A stretch of DNA of 64,000 nt from Phaeobacter sp. QD34_24 (GTDB lineage Bacteria; Pseudomonadota; Alphaproteobacteria; Rhodobacterales; Rhodobacteraceae). A program made the translations under genes and the position numbers. The stretch covers positions 1 through 64,000 of the forward strand of contig NZ_JARCJD010000007.1 in the NCBI RefSeq assembly GCF_028890115.1, given 5' to 3'. The notes under the pieces were generated by a model that saw nothing but the letters and a program-made list of their open reading frames with translations, ran no database searches and was not told where the DNA came from. Below are positions 1 to 8,800 of this stretch, piece after piece. Position 1 is the stretch's first letter. Every line of letters begins with the position of its first letter.

Positions 1-50
1 AGGTGCCCAAAGGTCTTCCTGTCAGCCATCGCACTCGCAGCGCTCGTCAT

Positions 51-638
51 TTACTGGCTATGAGTCCTGACCCTAGGATGTGCGACATGGTTCATCCCAT
101 GCAACGCTGCAACTTGGCAGTGCTGCGCGTCGAGGTTGAGGATCTCACAAAGGGTTTCGAACATCGCGTTCCGGCTCGCGTGGTGTTCGGGGTTTCGTTC
201 GGGGTCGGCAGTGCCCATGGGATTGAAGGAATAGGCCAGGGGATCCCACCACATCTCGCAGGAGGTCTCGAGCGGCGTCACCGCGAAGAAATCTCGGTAC
301 ATAACATACATTGAGTGGATCAGGGTTTCCTTCTCGCCAAGAGAGATGTCCTGTCCCCAGATCAGCTCTGCCAGGTTACCAGGAAGAATGGGGCCGAACA
401 TCGCCTGACATCCGTTTTCAAGCGTCTCGTCGTCATAGAGGCCGACAAGGCTAGCCCCGTTTCCAAAGAGTTGAGAATAGCGGCGGGCGTGGAGGGAGGG
501 AGAAACCTTCAGGATCGGGCACGGATCGTTTGCCCAGCGGCCCAGTTTGAAAAACTCCTGGCAATCTGCTGAGAAGAAAAGCGAGCGAAACTCTTCCAGA
601 GTGGCCTCTCGCAGATCAATAATGCGTTTTTTGTTCAT
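51..638 (-). CDS. hypothetical protein, 195 aa
   Basis: No family is recognised. The protein is soluble-looking, with no signal peptide or membrane segment. It has an aromatic patch (EMWWDPLAYSF) and several His residues in the last third (NPEHHASRN, LHGMNH). The ATG at 638 is chosen because a GGAGGGG ribosome-binding site lies 6 nt upstream (645-651). A longer TTG start at 653 has no such site and falls inside a small hairpin (651-665). The gene follows ilvD on the same strand after a 58-nt gap, so it could be cotranscribed, but nothing in the sequence ties it to branched-chain amino acid synthesis. Confidence 0.7.
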   Translation of the reverse strand: MNKKRIIDLREATLEEFRSLFFSADCQEFFKLGRWANDPCPILKVSPSLHARRYSQLFGNGASLVGLYDDETLENGCQAMFGPILPGNLAELIWGQDISLGEKETLIHSMYVMYRDFFAVTPLETSCEMWWDPLAYSFNPMGTADPERNPEHHASRNAMFETLCEILNLDAQHCQVAALHGMNHVAHPRVRTHSQ

Positions 639-650
639 AAAATGCCCCTC

Positions 651-665
651 CAACCCTATGGGTTG
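651..665. other. short perfect hairpin CAACCC-TAT-GGGTTG
   Basis: A 6-bp stem with a 3-nt loop sits just upstream of the ribosome-binding site of the hypothetical gene at 51-638 and 31 nt beyond the ilvD stop. No T-run follows it in the direction of transcription, so it does not look like an intrinsic terminator. It could be a leader hairpin or chance. Confidence 0.35.
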
Positions 666-696
666 AAGGGAGCAGGATCAGGCCTGGATGGTTTGA

Positions 697-2541
697 TCAA
701 TCCTCGTCCGGCAGCGCACGCACGGCGCCCTTGGCGGCGCTGGTGGTCAGCATGGCGTAGGCTTTGAGTGCCGTGGAGACCTTGCGCTTGCGTGGTTTCG
801 CCGGTTTCCAGCCCGCAGCCTCTTGTGCTGCGCGGCGGGTGGCGAGGTCCTCGTCCGTGACCGCGAGGTGGATCGAGCGGTTCGGAATGTCGATCTCGAT
901 GGTGTCGCCGGTCTGCACCAGGCCGATGGCGCCGCCTTCCGCTGCCTCTGGCGAGACGTGGCCGATCGACAGGCCCGAGGTGCCGCCCGAGAAACGCCCA
1001 TCGGTCAGCAGCGCGCAGGCTTTGCCGAGGCCCTTGGATTTCAGGTAGGAGGTCGGGTAGAGCATTTCCTGCATCCCCGGACCGCCGCGCGGGCCCTCAT
1101 AGCGGATCACCACCACGTCGCCCTCCTTGACCTTGCCGGTCAGGATGTCGCTGACGGCCTGGTCCTGGCTTTCGCAGACATAGGCCGAGCCGGTGAACTT
1201 GAGGATGCTTTCATCGACGCCCGCGGTTTTCACGATGCAGCCATCCAGCGCGATATTGCCGAACAGAACCGCAAGACCGCCGTCCTTGGAAAACGCATGT
1301 TCGGCCGAGCGGATGACGCCGCCCTTGCGGTCGGTATCCAGCTCCTTGTAGCGGTTGGATTGCGAGAAGGCTTCGGTGGTGCGTACGCCGCCGGGGGCCG
1401 CCTTGAACAGCTCTTCGGCCTCGGGGTTGTTGGCGACCTTGATGTCCCATTTGGCGATGGCCTCGCCCATGGAGCTGGAGTGCACGGTGCTGCAATCGTT
1501 GTGCAGGAGCCCTGCGCGGCTGAGCTCACCCAGGATCGAGAAGATGCCACCGGCGCGGTGCACGTCTTCCATGTGCACGTTCTCGATGTTCGGGGCGACC
1601 TTGCACAGGCAGGGTACCTTGCGGCTGAGTCGGTCCATGTCGGACATGTCGAAATCGACCTTGCCTTCATTGGCGATGGCCAGGAGGTGCAGCACGGTAT
1701 TGGTGGAGCCGCCCATGGCGATATCCAGGCTCATGGCGTTCTCGAAGGCCTCGAATGTGGCGATCTCGCGCGGCAGCAGGCCCTTTTCCTCGCCCACGTA
1801 GTGGCGCTTGGTGATGTCGACGATGCGGCGGCCGGCTTCGAGGAACAGCTGCTTGCGGTCGGCGTGGGTCGCGAGGGTCGATCCGTTGCCGGGCAGGGCA
1901 AGACCCAGCGCCTCGGCCAGGCAGTTCATCGAATTGGCGGTGAACATGCCCGAGCAGGAGCCACAGGTGGGGCAGGCGTTTTCCTCGATGTGCTGGACCT
2001 GTTCGTCGGTGAAGGTTTCGCTGGCGGCGGCGACCATGGCATCCACCAGGTCAATCTTCTTGGCATCGAGGTCGGCGATGTCGATCTTGCCCGCTTCCAT
2101 CGGACCGCCCGAGACGAAGATCGCCGGGATATTGAGGCGCATGGCGGCCATCAGCATGCCGGGGGTGATCTTGTCGCAGTTGGAGATGCAGACCATGGCA
2201 TCGGCGCAATGGGCGTTGACCATGTATTCGACGCTATCGGCGATCACCTCGCGCGAGGGCAGCGAGTAGAGCATGCCGTCATGGCCCATGGCGATGCCGT
2301 CATCCACCGCGATGGTGTTGAATTCCTTGGCAACGCCGCCTGCGGCCTCGACCTCGCGGGCGACCATCTGGCCGAGATCCTTGAGGTGCACGTGACCGGG
2401 CACGAACTGGGTGAAGGAGTTGACGATGGCGATGATCGGCTTGCCGAAATCGTCGTCCTTCATGCCGGTTGCGCGCCAAAGGCCACGCGCGCCGGCCATG
2501 TTGCGCCCATGGGTGGAGGTTCTGGATCGGTACATTGGCAT
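697..2541 (-). CDS. ilvD: dihydroxy-acid dehydratase IlvD
   Basis: Converts 2,3-dihydroxy-isovalerate and 2,3-dihydroxy-3-methylvalerate to the 2-keto acids in valine, leucine and isoleucine synthesis; an Fe-S enzyme of the ILVD/EDD family. The 614-residue product is the usual length. It begins [20 protein letters not shown], matching the E. coli-type N-terminus, so the ATG at 2541 is preferred over an upstream in-frame ATG. Cluster-binding motifs are visible: CISNCDK near residue 122 and [10 protein letters not shown] near 190-196. GGPMEAGK and the C-terminal [14 protein letters not shown] block are also intact. A GGGAAA-type site precedes the start. Identification is secure. Confidence 0.98.
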   Translation of the reverse strand: MPMYRSRTSTHGRNMAGARGLWRATGMKDDDFGKPIIAIVNSFTQFVPGHVHLKDLGQMVAREVEAAGGVAKEFNTIAVDDGIAMGHDGMLYSLPSREVIADSVEYMVNAHCADAMVCISNCDKITPGMLMAAMRLNIPAIFVSGGPMEAGKIDIADLDAKKIDLVDAMVAAASETFTDEQVQHIEENACPTCGSCSGMFTANSMNCLAEALGLALPGNGSTLATHADRKQLFLEAGRRIVDITKRHYVGEEKGLLPREIATFEAFENAMSLDIAMGGSTNTVLHLLAIANEGKVDFDMSDMDRLSRKVPCLCKVAPNIENVHMEDVHRAGGIFSILGELSRAGLLHNDCSTVHSSSMGEAIAKWDIKVANNPEAEELFKAAPGGVRTTEAFSQSNRYKELDTDRKGGVIRSAEHAFSKDGGLAVLFGNIALDGCIVKTAGVDESILKFTGSAYVCESQDQAVSDILTGKVKEGDVVVIRYEGPRGGPGMQEMLYPTSYLKSKGLGKACALLTDGRFSGGTSGLSIGHVSPEAAEGGAIGLVQTGDTIEIDIPNRSIHLAVTDEDLATRRAAQEAAGWKPAKPRKRKVSTALKAYAMLTTSAAKGAVRALPDED

Positions 2542-2621
2542 GTGGCTATTTCCCTTTTTTACCCTCAGGGACATGATTTGCGACACAAATGCAATGTCTG
2601 AGGGGTGATTTTGGTTGTTTT

Positions 2622-2638
2622 GCTCCGATTGCCGGAGC
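2622..2638. other. hairpin GCTCCG-N5-CGGAGC between benE-type gene and ilvD
   Basis: A 6-bp stem lies 15 nt past the stop of the transporter gene and upstream of ilvD. In the transporter's direction it is followed by AAAACAAC rather than T residues, so a normal intrinsic terminator is not supported. The stretch 2542-2652 otherwise shows nothing clear. Confidence 0.3.
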
Positions 2639-2652
2639 GATTGTCGAATGGA

Positions 2653-3831
2653 TCATGCGGATTTCCTCGATGTCGCCGCCGGGTGATTCAGGGCGATATG
2701 GGCGACAAGGCCGATCAGCAGCGCCCAGAAGGGGGCGCCAATGCCGAGAAAGCCGATGCCCGAGACCGTGCCCATGAAACACAGGAGGGCCGCCTCGCGA
2801 CCCTGCGGGGCGGTGAGCGCCTGGGAGAGCCCGCTGCCGATGGTCGACAGAAGCGCCAGCCCCGCGACGGTTGCCACCAAGGCATGCGGCGCGATCAGGA
2901 AAAGCGAGATCACCGCCGCGCCGCCCAGCCCCACAAGGCAGTAGAGCACTCCAGCGGCCACCACGGCCAGATAGCGGGTCTCGGGGGTCTCATCAGCCTC
3001 GGGGCCTGCGCAGATGGCGGCAGTGATGGCGGCCAGGTTGAAGGCATAGCCGCCAAAGGGTGCCAGGATCAGCGAGGCAAGCCCGGTCACCGTCAGGGCG
3101 GCAGAGACAGGTGGCTCATAGCCCGCGCTGCGCAGGGTGACCACGCCGGGCATGTTCTGGGAACACATGGTCACGATATAGAGCGGCAGACCCAGGCCGA
3201 TCATGGCCGACAGCGTGAACTCTGGCATCACGGCTTCGGGGGTGGCAAGGGTCAGGTTCAACTGGGCAATGTCTCCAAAGCCGCCCGTTGCGCTGGCCCA
3301 GGCAATGCCCGCCAGCAGCACCAGCGGGATCGTGTAGCGCGGCGTATGGAGCCTGCCGATGAGGAACGCTGCGCCCATGACCGCGACCAGCCAGATGTCC
3401 TCTTCCAGGGCAGAAAACGCCTCCAGCCCAAAGCGGAACAGGATCCCGGCCAGCAGCGCATTGGCCAGGGTGTCCGGGATCAGCCGCGCCAGCCGTTCGA
3501 ACCAGCCGGTGATCCCGGTCAGCGTCAGCAGCACCGCGCAAAAGAGAAAGGCGCCGGTCGCCTCGGGCAGGGTGGTGGCGCCGCCCCCCAGCGCCAGAAG
3601 CGCCGCGCCGGGCGTGGACCAGGCCGTCAGCACCGGCATGCGGAACCACAGCGACAGGATCAGGCTGGTCACCCCCATGCCCAGCCCCAGCGCCAGAAGC
3701 CAGCTGTTGGCCTGCGCCTGGCTGGCTCCCAGTGCATCGATGGCCTGAAAGATGATCGCCACCGAACTGGTGTAGCCGACCAGGATGGCAACGGCACCGG
3801 CCGTGATATGGGACAGTTTCAACGCGGGCAT
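2653..3831 (-). CDS. BenE-family benzoate/H+ symporter-like transporter
   Basis: A 392-residue integral membrane protein with about 11-12 hydrophobic segments. It has hallmarks of the BenE family: an N-terminal GYTSSVAIIFQA segment, a WSTPGAALL motif, the SQNMPG motif near the middle and a PFGGYAFNLAAITAAI segment. BenE proteins import benzoate or related carboxylates with protons across the inner membrane. Here the substrate is unknown, and no benzoate catabolic gene is adjacent. The ATG at 3831 is chosen because AGGAAG precedes it and because longer starts would run into the operator at 3898-3939. It is divergently transcribed from the XRE-cupin regulator, which probably controls it. Confidence 0.88.
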   Translation of the reverse strand: MPALKLSHITAGAVAILVGYTSSVAIIFQAIDALGASQAQANSWLLALGLGMGVTSLILSLWFRMPVLTAWSTPGAALLALGGGATTLPEATGAFLFCAVLLTLTGITGWFERLARLIPDTLANALLAGILFRFGLEAFSALEEDIWLVAVMGAAFLIGRLHTPRYTIPLVLLAGIAWASATGGFGDIAQLNLTLATPEAVMPEFTLSAMIGLGLPLYIVTMCSQNMPGVVTLRSAGYEPPVSAALTVTGLASLILAPFGGYAFNLAAITAAICAGPEADETPETRYLAVVAAGVLYCLVGLGGAAVISLFLIAPHALVATVAGLALLSTIGSGLSQALTAPQGREAALLCFMGTVSGIGFLGIGAPFWALLIGLVAHIALNHPAATSRKSA

Positions 3832-3897
3832 TGCGGGGCTTCCTGGATGGGCTGAACGGGGGTTTTCCTGGGCTGCGGGCTCTTGTAGGGTCGGGGT

Positions 3898-3939
3898 GTG
3901 CGTTATAGCGCACAATATGCGCCGTGCGCTATAACGCAC
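3898..3939. promoter_or_regulatory. double inverted operator between BenE-type gene and XRE-cupin gene
   Basis: Two 16-nt boxes, GTGCGTTATAGCGCAC (3898-3913) and GTGCGCTATAACGCAC (3924-3939), are exact reverse complements of each other, and each is itself nearly palindromic (GTGCG...CGCAC). They are 26 nt apart start to start, so they lie on roughly the same DNA face. They sit in the 137-nt divergent intergenic region, 29 nt before the regulator start. This is the expected position for binding by the adjacent XRE-cupin protein; that assignment is inference. Confidence 0.75.
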
Positions 3940-3968
3940 AAGTCCTTTTTGACGAGACCTGACACCTG

Positions 3969-4550
3969 ATGCCGACCCCAGCCGCGCCCCCCTCCTTGAG
4001 CGAGGACAAGATTTCCCAGAATCTGAGGCAGATACGGGCCGAGGCGGGGTTCAGCCTGGCACGGGCAGCGGAGGCCACCGGGGTGTCCAAGGCGATGCTA
4101 GGGCAGATCGAGCGGGGCGAATCCAGCCCGACCATCGCGACGCTCTGGAAGATCGCCAAGGGGTTTCACCTGCCGCTGACTGCCCTGATCGAGGACGCGA
4201 GCCGCCCCAAGGTGCTGGGCGAAAGTGTCTTTCGCACCGTTCAGTTCCCCGGCAGCATCGCGGTGAAGATCGTCTTTCCCTTCGATCCCAGCCTTGGCGC
4301 CGAGACCTTTCACGTGCGCCTGAAGCCGGATCAATGCCATAAGTCCCAGGCCCATGATGCCGGTGTGACCGAGGAGGTCTTTGTGCTCGAGGGGCCGCTG
4401 GACGTTCTGAGCGACGGCGCCTGGAAGCGGCTGGAAGTGGGGGAGGGGCTGCGCTTTGCCGCCGATCAACCCCATGGCTATCGCGCAGGCACGGGCGGCG
4501 CGGCCTTTCTCAACATGCATCACTACCGCAGGCCCGAGGCGGGCAGCTGA
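3969..4550 (+). CDS. XRE-family regulator with C-terminal cupin sensor domain
   Basis: 193 residues. An N-terminal XRE/Cro helix-turn-helix lies at about residues 15-70 (ISQNLRQIRAEAGFSLARAAEATGVSKAMLGQIERGESSPTI, in pieces). A small cupin domain lies at about 105-185, with KSQAHDAGVTEEVFVLEG and a later QPHGYRAG His. This architecture belongs to small-molecule-responsive regulators that typically control a neighbouring transporter or amine/carboxylate catabolic gene. It is divergent from the BenE-type transporter and flanked by the double operator at 3898-3939, so autoregulation plus transporter control is likely. The ligand is unknown. Confidence 0.9.
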   Translation: MPTPAAPPSLSEDKISQNLRQIRAEAGFSLARAAEATGVSKAMLGQIERGESSPTIATLWKIAKGFHLPLTALIEDASRPKVLGESVFRTVQFPGSIAVKIVFPFDPSLGAETFHVRLKPDQCHKSQAHDAGVTEEVFVLEGPLDVLSDGAWKRLEVGEGLRFAADQPHGYRAGTGGAAFLNMHHYRRPEAGS

Positions 4551-4670
4551 TCACGCCGCGCTCGCGCATGGATCACGATTTGGTGCCAGCCCGGATGTCG
4601 GCGCTTGTTCATTGCGGCCAGTCTCACTAGGGCTAGGGCATTGACGCAAAAGGCGATTGGAGGAGCACCG

Positions 4671-5537
4671 ATGGAGACGCTGCGCGGCAGCCTGTTGATG
4701 GTGCTGGCCATGGCGGCCTTTGCACTGGAGGACATGTTTATCAAATCCGCCGCCCAGAGCCTGCCGGTGGGGGTGATTCTGCTGGTCTTCGGATCTGGCG
4801 GTATGGTGATCTTCGCGGGCGTGGCGCGTGCGCTGGGCCAGCCCCTGTGGAACCCGGGGTTTTGCACGCGCGCAATGGCGCTGCGCTCCCTGGCGGAGGT
4901 CGCGGGGCGGCTGTGCTTTACCCTGGCGATTGCGCTGACGCCGCTGTCGTCGGCCTCGGCCATCCTGCAGGCGACCCCCCTGGTGGTGGCAGCCGGCGCG
5001 GTGGTCTTCTTCGGAGAACATGTCGGATGGCGGCGCTGGCTGGCGATTCTCGCCGGGTTCATCGGCGTCTTGATCATCCTGCGCCCCGGCTTGAGCGGCT
5101 TCGAGCCTGCATCGCTGTTTGCGGTGGCCGGAACGCTCGGCTTTGCCGGGCGCGATCTGGCGACCCGTGCTGCGCCAAAGGACATGCACAACAGCCAGCT
5201 GGGGATCTTGGGGTTTGCCATGCTGGTGGTCGCCGGGGGCATTCTTCTGGCCTGGAACGGGGTGGGGGAGGGCGCCAGCAATGACCTGCCGCCCGCTGTC
5301 TGGCTGGACCTCACCTGCGCCACGGTCATTGGCGTTTTCGCCTATACCTCCCTCACCGGGGCAATGCGGCTGGGAGAGATCTCGGTGGTGGCGCCCTTCC
5401 GCTACACCCGGCTGGTCTTTGCCATGGTGCTTGGCATCCTGGTCTTTGGCGAGCGCCCCGATGCGCTGACCTTGGTGGGCAGCGCGGTGATCGTGGGCAG
5501 CGGCGTCTTTACCCTGATCCGCAGCCGCCGCAGCTAA
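4671..5537 (+). CDS. EamA/DMT-family transporter
   Basis: 288-residue membrane protein of the drug/metabolite transporter superfamily, with about ten hydrophobic segments arranged as two EamA halves (roughly 1-140 and 150-288). The first half starts [19 protein letters not shown]. The second half includes [17 protein letters not shown] and the ending [20 protein letters not shown] strong GGAGGAGC site directly before ATG 4671 decides the start over an upstream in-frame ATG. Such proteins usually export amino acids or other metabolites; the substrate cannot be read from the sequence. It stands alone, 53 nt before smpB. Confidence 0.88.
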   Translation: METLRGSLLMVLAMAAFALEDMFIKSAAQSLPVGVILLVFGSGGMVIFAGVARALGQPLWNPGFCTRAMALRSLAEVAGRLCFTLAIALTPLSSASAILQATPLVVAAGAVVFFGEHVGWRRWLAILAGFIGVLIILRPGLSGFEPASLFAVAGTLGFAGRDLATRAAPKDMHNSQLGILGFAMLVVAGGILLAWNGVGEGASNDLPPAVWLDLTCATVIGVFAYTSLTGAMRLGEISVVAPFRYTRLVFAMVLGILVFGERPDALTLVGSAVIVGSGVFTLIRSRRS

Positions 5538-5590
5538 GCCCCTACGCGCCATCTTGCGTCTGTCGCCGGGCGCGCTTACATCTGCCTCCC

Positions 5591-6067
5591 ATGGCCAAAC
5601 AGAAAACAGATCCGAACTACAAGGTGATTGCCGAAAACCGCCGGGCGCGGTTCGACTATGCAATCGAAGAGGATCTGGAGTGCGGGATCATCCTGGAAGG
5701 CTCGGAGGTGAAATCCCTGCGCGCGGGCGGGTCGAACATCGCGGAATCCTACGCCTCCGTGGATGACGGAGAGCTGTGGCTGGTGAACTCCTACATTGCT
5801 CCCTACGAGCAGGCCAAGATGTTCAAGCACGAGGAGCGCCGTCGCCGCAAGCTCTTGGTGTCGCGCAAGGAACTGGCACGGCTGTGGAACGCGACCCAGC
5901 GCAAGGGGATGACCCTGGTGCCGCTGGTGCTCTACTTCAATCACCGTGGCATCGCCAAGCTGAAGATCGGCATCGCCAAGGGCAAGAAGAATCACGACAA
6001 GCGTGAGACCCAGGCCAAGCGCGACTGGTCGCGCCAGAAGCAGCGCCTGCTGAAGGACGCCCGCTGA
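5591..6067 (+). CDS. smpB: SsrA-binding protein SmpB
   Basis: 158 residues, the standard SmpB length. SmpB binds tmRNA and brings it to stalled ribosomes for trans-translation. Visible family features are the N-terminal NRRARFDY and [15 protein letters not shown] segments, the [13 protein letters not shown] stretch, and a basic tail ([23 protein letters not shown]) that mimics mRNA in the A site. No tmRNA gene is seen nearby; the 196 nt that follow hold only the leader of sseA. Confidence 0.98.
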   Translation: MAKQKTDPNYKVIAENRRARFDYAIEEDLECGIILEGSEVKSLRAGGSNIAESYASVDDGELWLVNSYIAPYEQAKMFKHEERRRRKLLVSRKELARLWNATQRKGMTLVPLVLYFNHRGIAKLKIGIAKGKKNHDKRETQAKRDWSRQKQRLLKDAR

Positions 6068-6263
6068 TAGCGGCCAGATGTGCCGGGCAGAGAGCCCTTT
6101 GGCGCTGCCTGCGGGGCGAAATTGCGTCCTATTGTTCACGCCGTCTCAAATATTGTACCGCTTCGGCGCGTTCCCTTGCGCCTTGTGCCGGTGGGTTGTA
6201 CCCATGCGCCAGCTATTTTTGCCCGGTACATATGGCCCGGAGAACCTGAAGGGGAGGTCTGAA

Positions 6264-7118
6264 GTGACGGATGATCCGAAAACCCTAGTGTCGACCGACT
6301 GGCTGGCGGCCCATCTGAAGGACCCCGACCTGCGCATTCTGGATGGCTCCTGGTATCTTCCAAACGAGAACCGCGATCCCAAGGTCGAATATGACGCCGC
6401 TCATATCCCGGGTGCGCGCTTTTTCGATATCGATGATGTGGCCGATCACCGCTCGGACCTGCCGCATATGGCGCCGCCGGTGGAAAAGTTCATGTCGCGC
6501 CTGCGGGCAATGGGCGTGGGCGATGGTCACCAGGTTGTGGTCTATGATGGTGCGGGGCTCAAATCCGCGGCGCGCGTCTGGTGGCTGTTCCGCCTGATGG
6601 GGCAGAACAATATCGCGGTGCTGGACGGGGGCTTGCCGAAGTGGCAGGCCGAGGGGCACGCCGTGGAGGACCTGCCGCCGGTTATCCGTGACCGCCACAT
6701 GACCGTGCGGGTGCAGAACAGCCTGGTGCGCGATGTGACGCAGGTGTCGGCTGCCGCCAAGCTGGGCGATCACGAGATCATCGATGCCCGTGCTGCCGCC
6801 CGGTTCCGTGGCGAGGCGCCGGAGCCGCGCGAAGGCCTGCGTGCGGGCCATATCCCGGGTTCGAAGAACGTGCCCTACACCGACCTTCTGAATGCCGATG
6901 GCACCATGAAGGACGGGGCCGGTATCCGCGCCACCTTCGAAGGCGCTGGCGTCGACCTCAAGAAACCCGCGATTACCACCTGCGGTTCGGGCGTGACCGC
7001 CGCCGTTCTCAGCCTGGCCCTGGAGCGGATCGGCAAGTCCGATCATGCGCTTTATGATGGCTCCTGGTCCGAATGGGGCGCCTTCCCGACCCTACCCGTT
7101 GCAACCGGAGAGAACTGA
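6264..7118 (+). CDS. sseA: 3-mercaptopyruvate sulfurtransferase SseA
   Basis: Two-domain rhodanese-type enzyme of 284 residues that transfers sulfur from 3-mercaptopyruvate. The inactive N-terminal rhodanese half contains LRILDGSWYLPN and AAHIPGARFFDID. The catalytic C-terminal half has RAGHIPGSKNVPY and the signature CGSGVTA with nucleophile Cys at about residue 240, the sequence expected of mercaptopyruvate rather than thiosulfate transferases. The GTG at 6264 is used because GGGGAGG precedes it and the length then fits the family. Its stop overlaps the start of the aminotransferase (TGATG), indicating an operon; a transaminase making mercaptopyruvate from cysteine would fit, but this is inference. 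Confidence 0.93.
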   Translation: MTDDPKTLVSTDWLAAHLKDPDLRILDGSWYLPNENRDPKVEYDAAHIPGARFFDIDDVADHRSDLPHMAPPVEKFMSRLRAMGVGDGHQVVVYDGAGLKSAARVWWLFRLMGQNNIAVLDGGLPKWQAEGHAVEDLPPVIRDRHMTVRVQNSLVRDVTQVSAAAKLGDHEIIDARAAARFRGEAPEPREGLRAGHIPGSKNVPYTDLLNADGTMKDGAGIRATFEGAGVDLKKPAITTCGSGVTAAVLSLALERIGKSDHALYDGSWSEWGAFPTLPVATGEN

Positions 7119-8302
7119 TGTTCGAGACCCTGAAACCCCAGCCAGCCGACAAGATCCTGGCGCTGATGCAGATGTACCGCGACGACCCGCGCGAGCAGAA
7201 GATCGACCTTGGCGTCGGTGTCTACAAGAACGCCGAGGGCGTCACCCCGGTGATGCGTGCCATCAAGGCCGCCGAGCACCGCCTGTGGGAAGAGCAGACC
7301 ACCAAGGCCTATACCGGCCTTGCAGGTGATCCCGGCTATGGCGATGCGATGATCAAGCTGATCCTGGGCGATGCCGTTGCACGTGGGAATATCGCAGCCG
7401 CCGCAACCCCCGGCGGCACCGGTGCCGTGCGCCAGGCCTTCGAGCTGATCAAGATGGCCAATCCCAAGGCCCGCGTCTTCGTGTCGGACCCAACCTGGCC
7501 GAACCACATCTCGATCCTGAAATACGTCGGTATCGAGACGGTGACCTATCGCTATTTCGACAGCGAGACCCGTGGCGTGAACTTCGACGGGATGATGGAA
7601 GATCTGAAGGGCGCCGAAAAGGGCGACGTGGTGCTGCTGCATGGCTGCTGCCACAACCCGACCGGCGCCAACCTGAACGTGGCCCAGTGGCAGGAGGTGA
7701 TCGACCTTTTGAACGCCCGCGGCCTGGTCCCGATGATCGACATTGCCTACCAGGGCTTTGGCGATGGTCTGGAGGAAGACGCCGCAGGCGTGCGCATGGT
7801 GGCGGCCCAGACGCCGGAATGCCTGATCGCGGCAAGCTGCTCCAAGAACTTCGGCATCTACCGCGAGCGCACCGGCCTTCTGATGGCGGTAAGCCAGGAC
7901 GGCGGCGCCCAGGCGCTGAATCAGGGCACGCTGGCGTTTTTGAACCGGCAGAACTTCTCCTTCCCGCCGGATCACGGCGCGCGTCTGGTGACGATGATCC
8001 TGAACGATGACGCCCTGCGCGCCGATTGGGCAGCCGAGCTGGAAGAGGTGCGCCTGAGCATGCTGGACCTGCGCCAGCAACTGGCGGATGAGCTGCAGCG
8101 CCTCAGCGGCTCGGATCGCTTCGGCTTCATCGCGCAGCACCGCGGCATGTTCTCGCTCCTGGGCACGACGCCCGAATTGGTCGAGAAGATGCGGGTCGAC
8201 AACGGCATCTACATGGTGGGCGACAGCCGCATGAACATCGCGGGGCTGAACAAGGCCACCGTGCCGCTGCTGGCGAAGGCGATCATCGACGCGGGTGTCT
8301 GA
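7118..8302 (+). CDS. aromatic/aspartate-type amino acid aminotransferase (class I)
   Basis: 394-residue PLP-dependent aminotransferase of the AspC/TyrB branch. Family features are DLGVGVYKNAEG at the N-terminus, the substrate-loop NPTGAN, and the PLP-lysine signature SCSKNFGIYRERTG at about residue 245. The C-terminal FIAQHRGMFSLLG segment is typical of enzymes accepting aromatic amino acids. Start ATG 7118 shares a base with the sseA stop. A terminator hairpin follows at 8332. Aromatic versus aspartate preference is not certain. Confidence 0.9.
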   Translation: MFETLKPQPADKILALMQMYRDDPREQKIDLGVGVYKNAEGVTPVMRAIKAAEHRLWEEQTTKAYTGLAGDPGYGDAMIKLILGDAVARGNIAAAATPGGTGAVRQAFELIKMANPKARVFVSDPTWPNHISILKYVGIETVTYRYFDSETRGVNFDGMMEDLKGAEKGDVVLLHGCCHNPTGANLNVAQWQEVIDLLNARGLVPMIDIAYQGFGDGLEEDAAGVRMVAAQTPECLIAASCSKNFGIYRERTGLLMAVSQDGGAQALNQGTLAFLNRQNFSFPPDHGARLVTMILNDDALRADWAAELEEVRLSMLDLRQQLADELQRLSGSDRFGFIAQHRGMFSLLGTTPELVEKMRVDNGIYMVGDSRMNIAGLNKATVPLLAKAIIDAGV

Positions 8303-8331
8303 TCCGCTGACGCGATTGGTTTGGAACAGGG

Positions 8332-8364
8332 AACGCGCTCCAGCTTGGGGCGCGTTTTCCTTTT
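8332..8364 (+). terminator. rho-independent terminator after the aminotransferase gene
   Basis: Stem AACGCGC (8332-8338) pairs with GCGCGTT (8350-8356) and is followed by TTCCTTTT. It lies 29 nt after the aminotransferase stop. Confidence 0.75.
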
Positions 8365-8441
8365 CGTGAAGGCCTGCCGGGCTGCGGGCGGGGCTCCCGC
8401 GCCCGCAGGTGCCTTGCCTGTGGCAAGACCCCTTGGCGGGT

Positions 8442-8469
8442 TTGGGCCCGGCGCCGCTGACGCGGCGCA
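8442..8469 (+). repeat. dispersed GC-rich intergenic element, copy 1
   Basis: Core TTGGGCCCGGCGCCGC plus TGACGCGGCGC, self-complementary around CGCCGC-TGA-CGCGGCG. It matches copies at 50243 (nearly identical) and 13098/13187 (inverted pair). All copies lie outside genes. Confidence 0.6.
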
Positions 8470-8751
8470 AGGGATTTCGCTGAGAAGCGGTTTAAGGGCA
8501 GCTTTGCCCTTAAACGCGCCATGCTCATTGTGAATGGCAGCGCACCACGCCTCAAGGGAACCCCGCGCGCTGCGCGTGGCCGCTGGCGCGCCCCTTGACC
8601 CGCGGTGCGCTAGAGGGCGTCGGCATTTGAGTGCGGTATGCGCCGCGTTGGCGGCGCTATGCCCAACTGTGGAGGCTCAGGCTTTGCCTTTGCCGGAATG
8701 GGCGGGAGGGATTGTCCGATGCTGGATGAAACGGGCTGAAGCAAAGAAAAC

Positions 8752-8778
8752 GCGGCCCCGGGAGGCCGCGTTCTTTTG
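8752..8778 (-). terminator. terminator hairpin for glnK-amtB
   Basis: AACGCGGCC and GGCCGCGTT form a 9-bp stem around CCGGGA. In the amtB direction it is followed by TTTTCTTTG; on the other strand by CTTTTGG, so it may work both ways. It begins 23 nt past the amtB stop. Confidence 0.75.
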
Positions 8779-8800
8779 GTCTGTGTCAGGGAGGCTGGGG

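Larger units (their letters stand above)
8303..8800. other. about 500-nt intergenic region with GC-rich hairpins and a dispersed repeat
   Basis: No convincing gene. Besides the two terminators at its ends (8332-8364 and 8752-8778), it holds the sequence TTGGGCCCGGCGCCGCTGAC from 8442 followed by CGCGGCGC. That core recurs at 13099, 13186 (inverted) and 50243. Further palindromes include GCGCCGC-GTT-GGCGGCGC near 8640-8660. Open frames here are low-complexity products of the GC skew. Confidence 0.55.

Noticed and set aside
823-2601. 592-codon open frame on the plus strand opposite ilvD
   Set aside because: It is antisense to a secure ilvD, and its composition (Gly, Ala, His, Asp rich, no motifs) is that of a GC-rich shadow frame. 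It has no ribosome-binding site.
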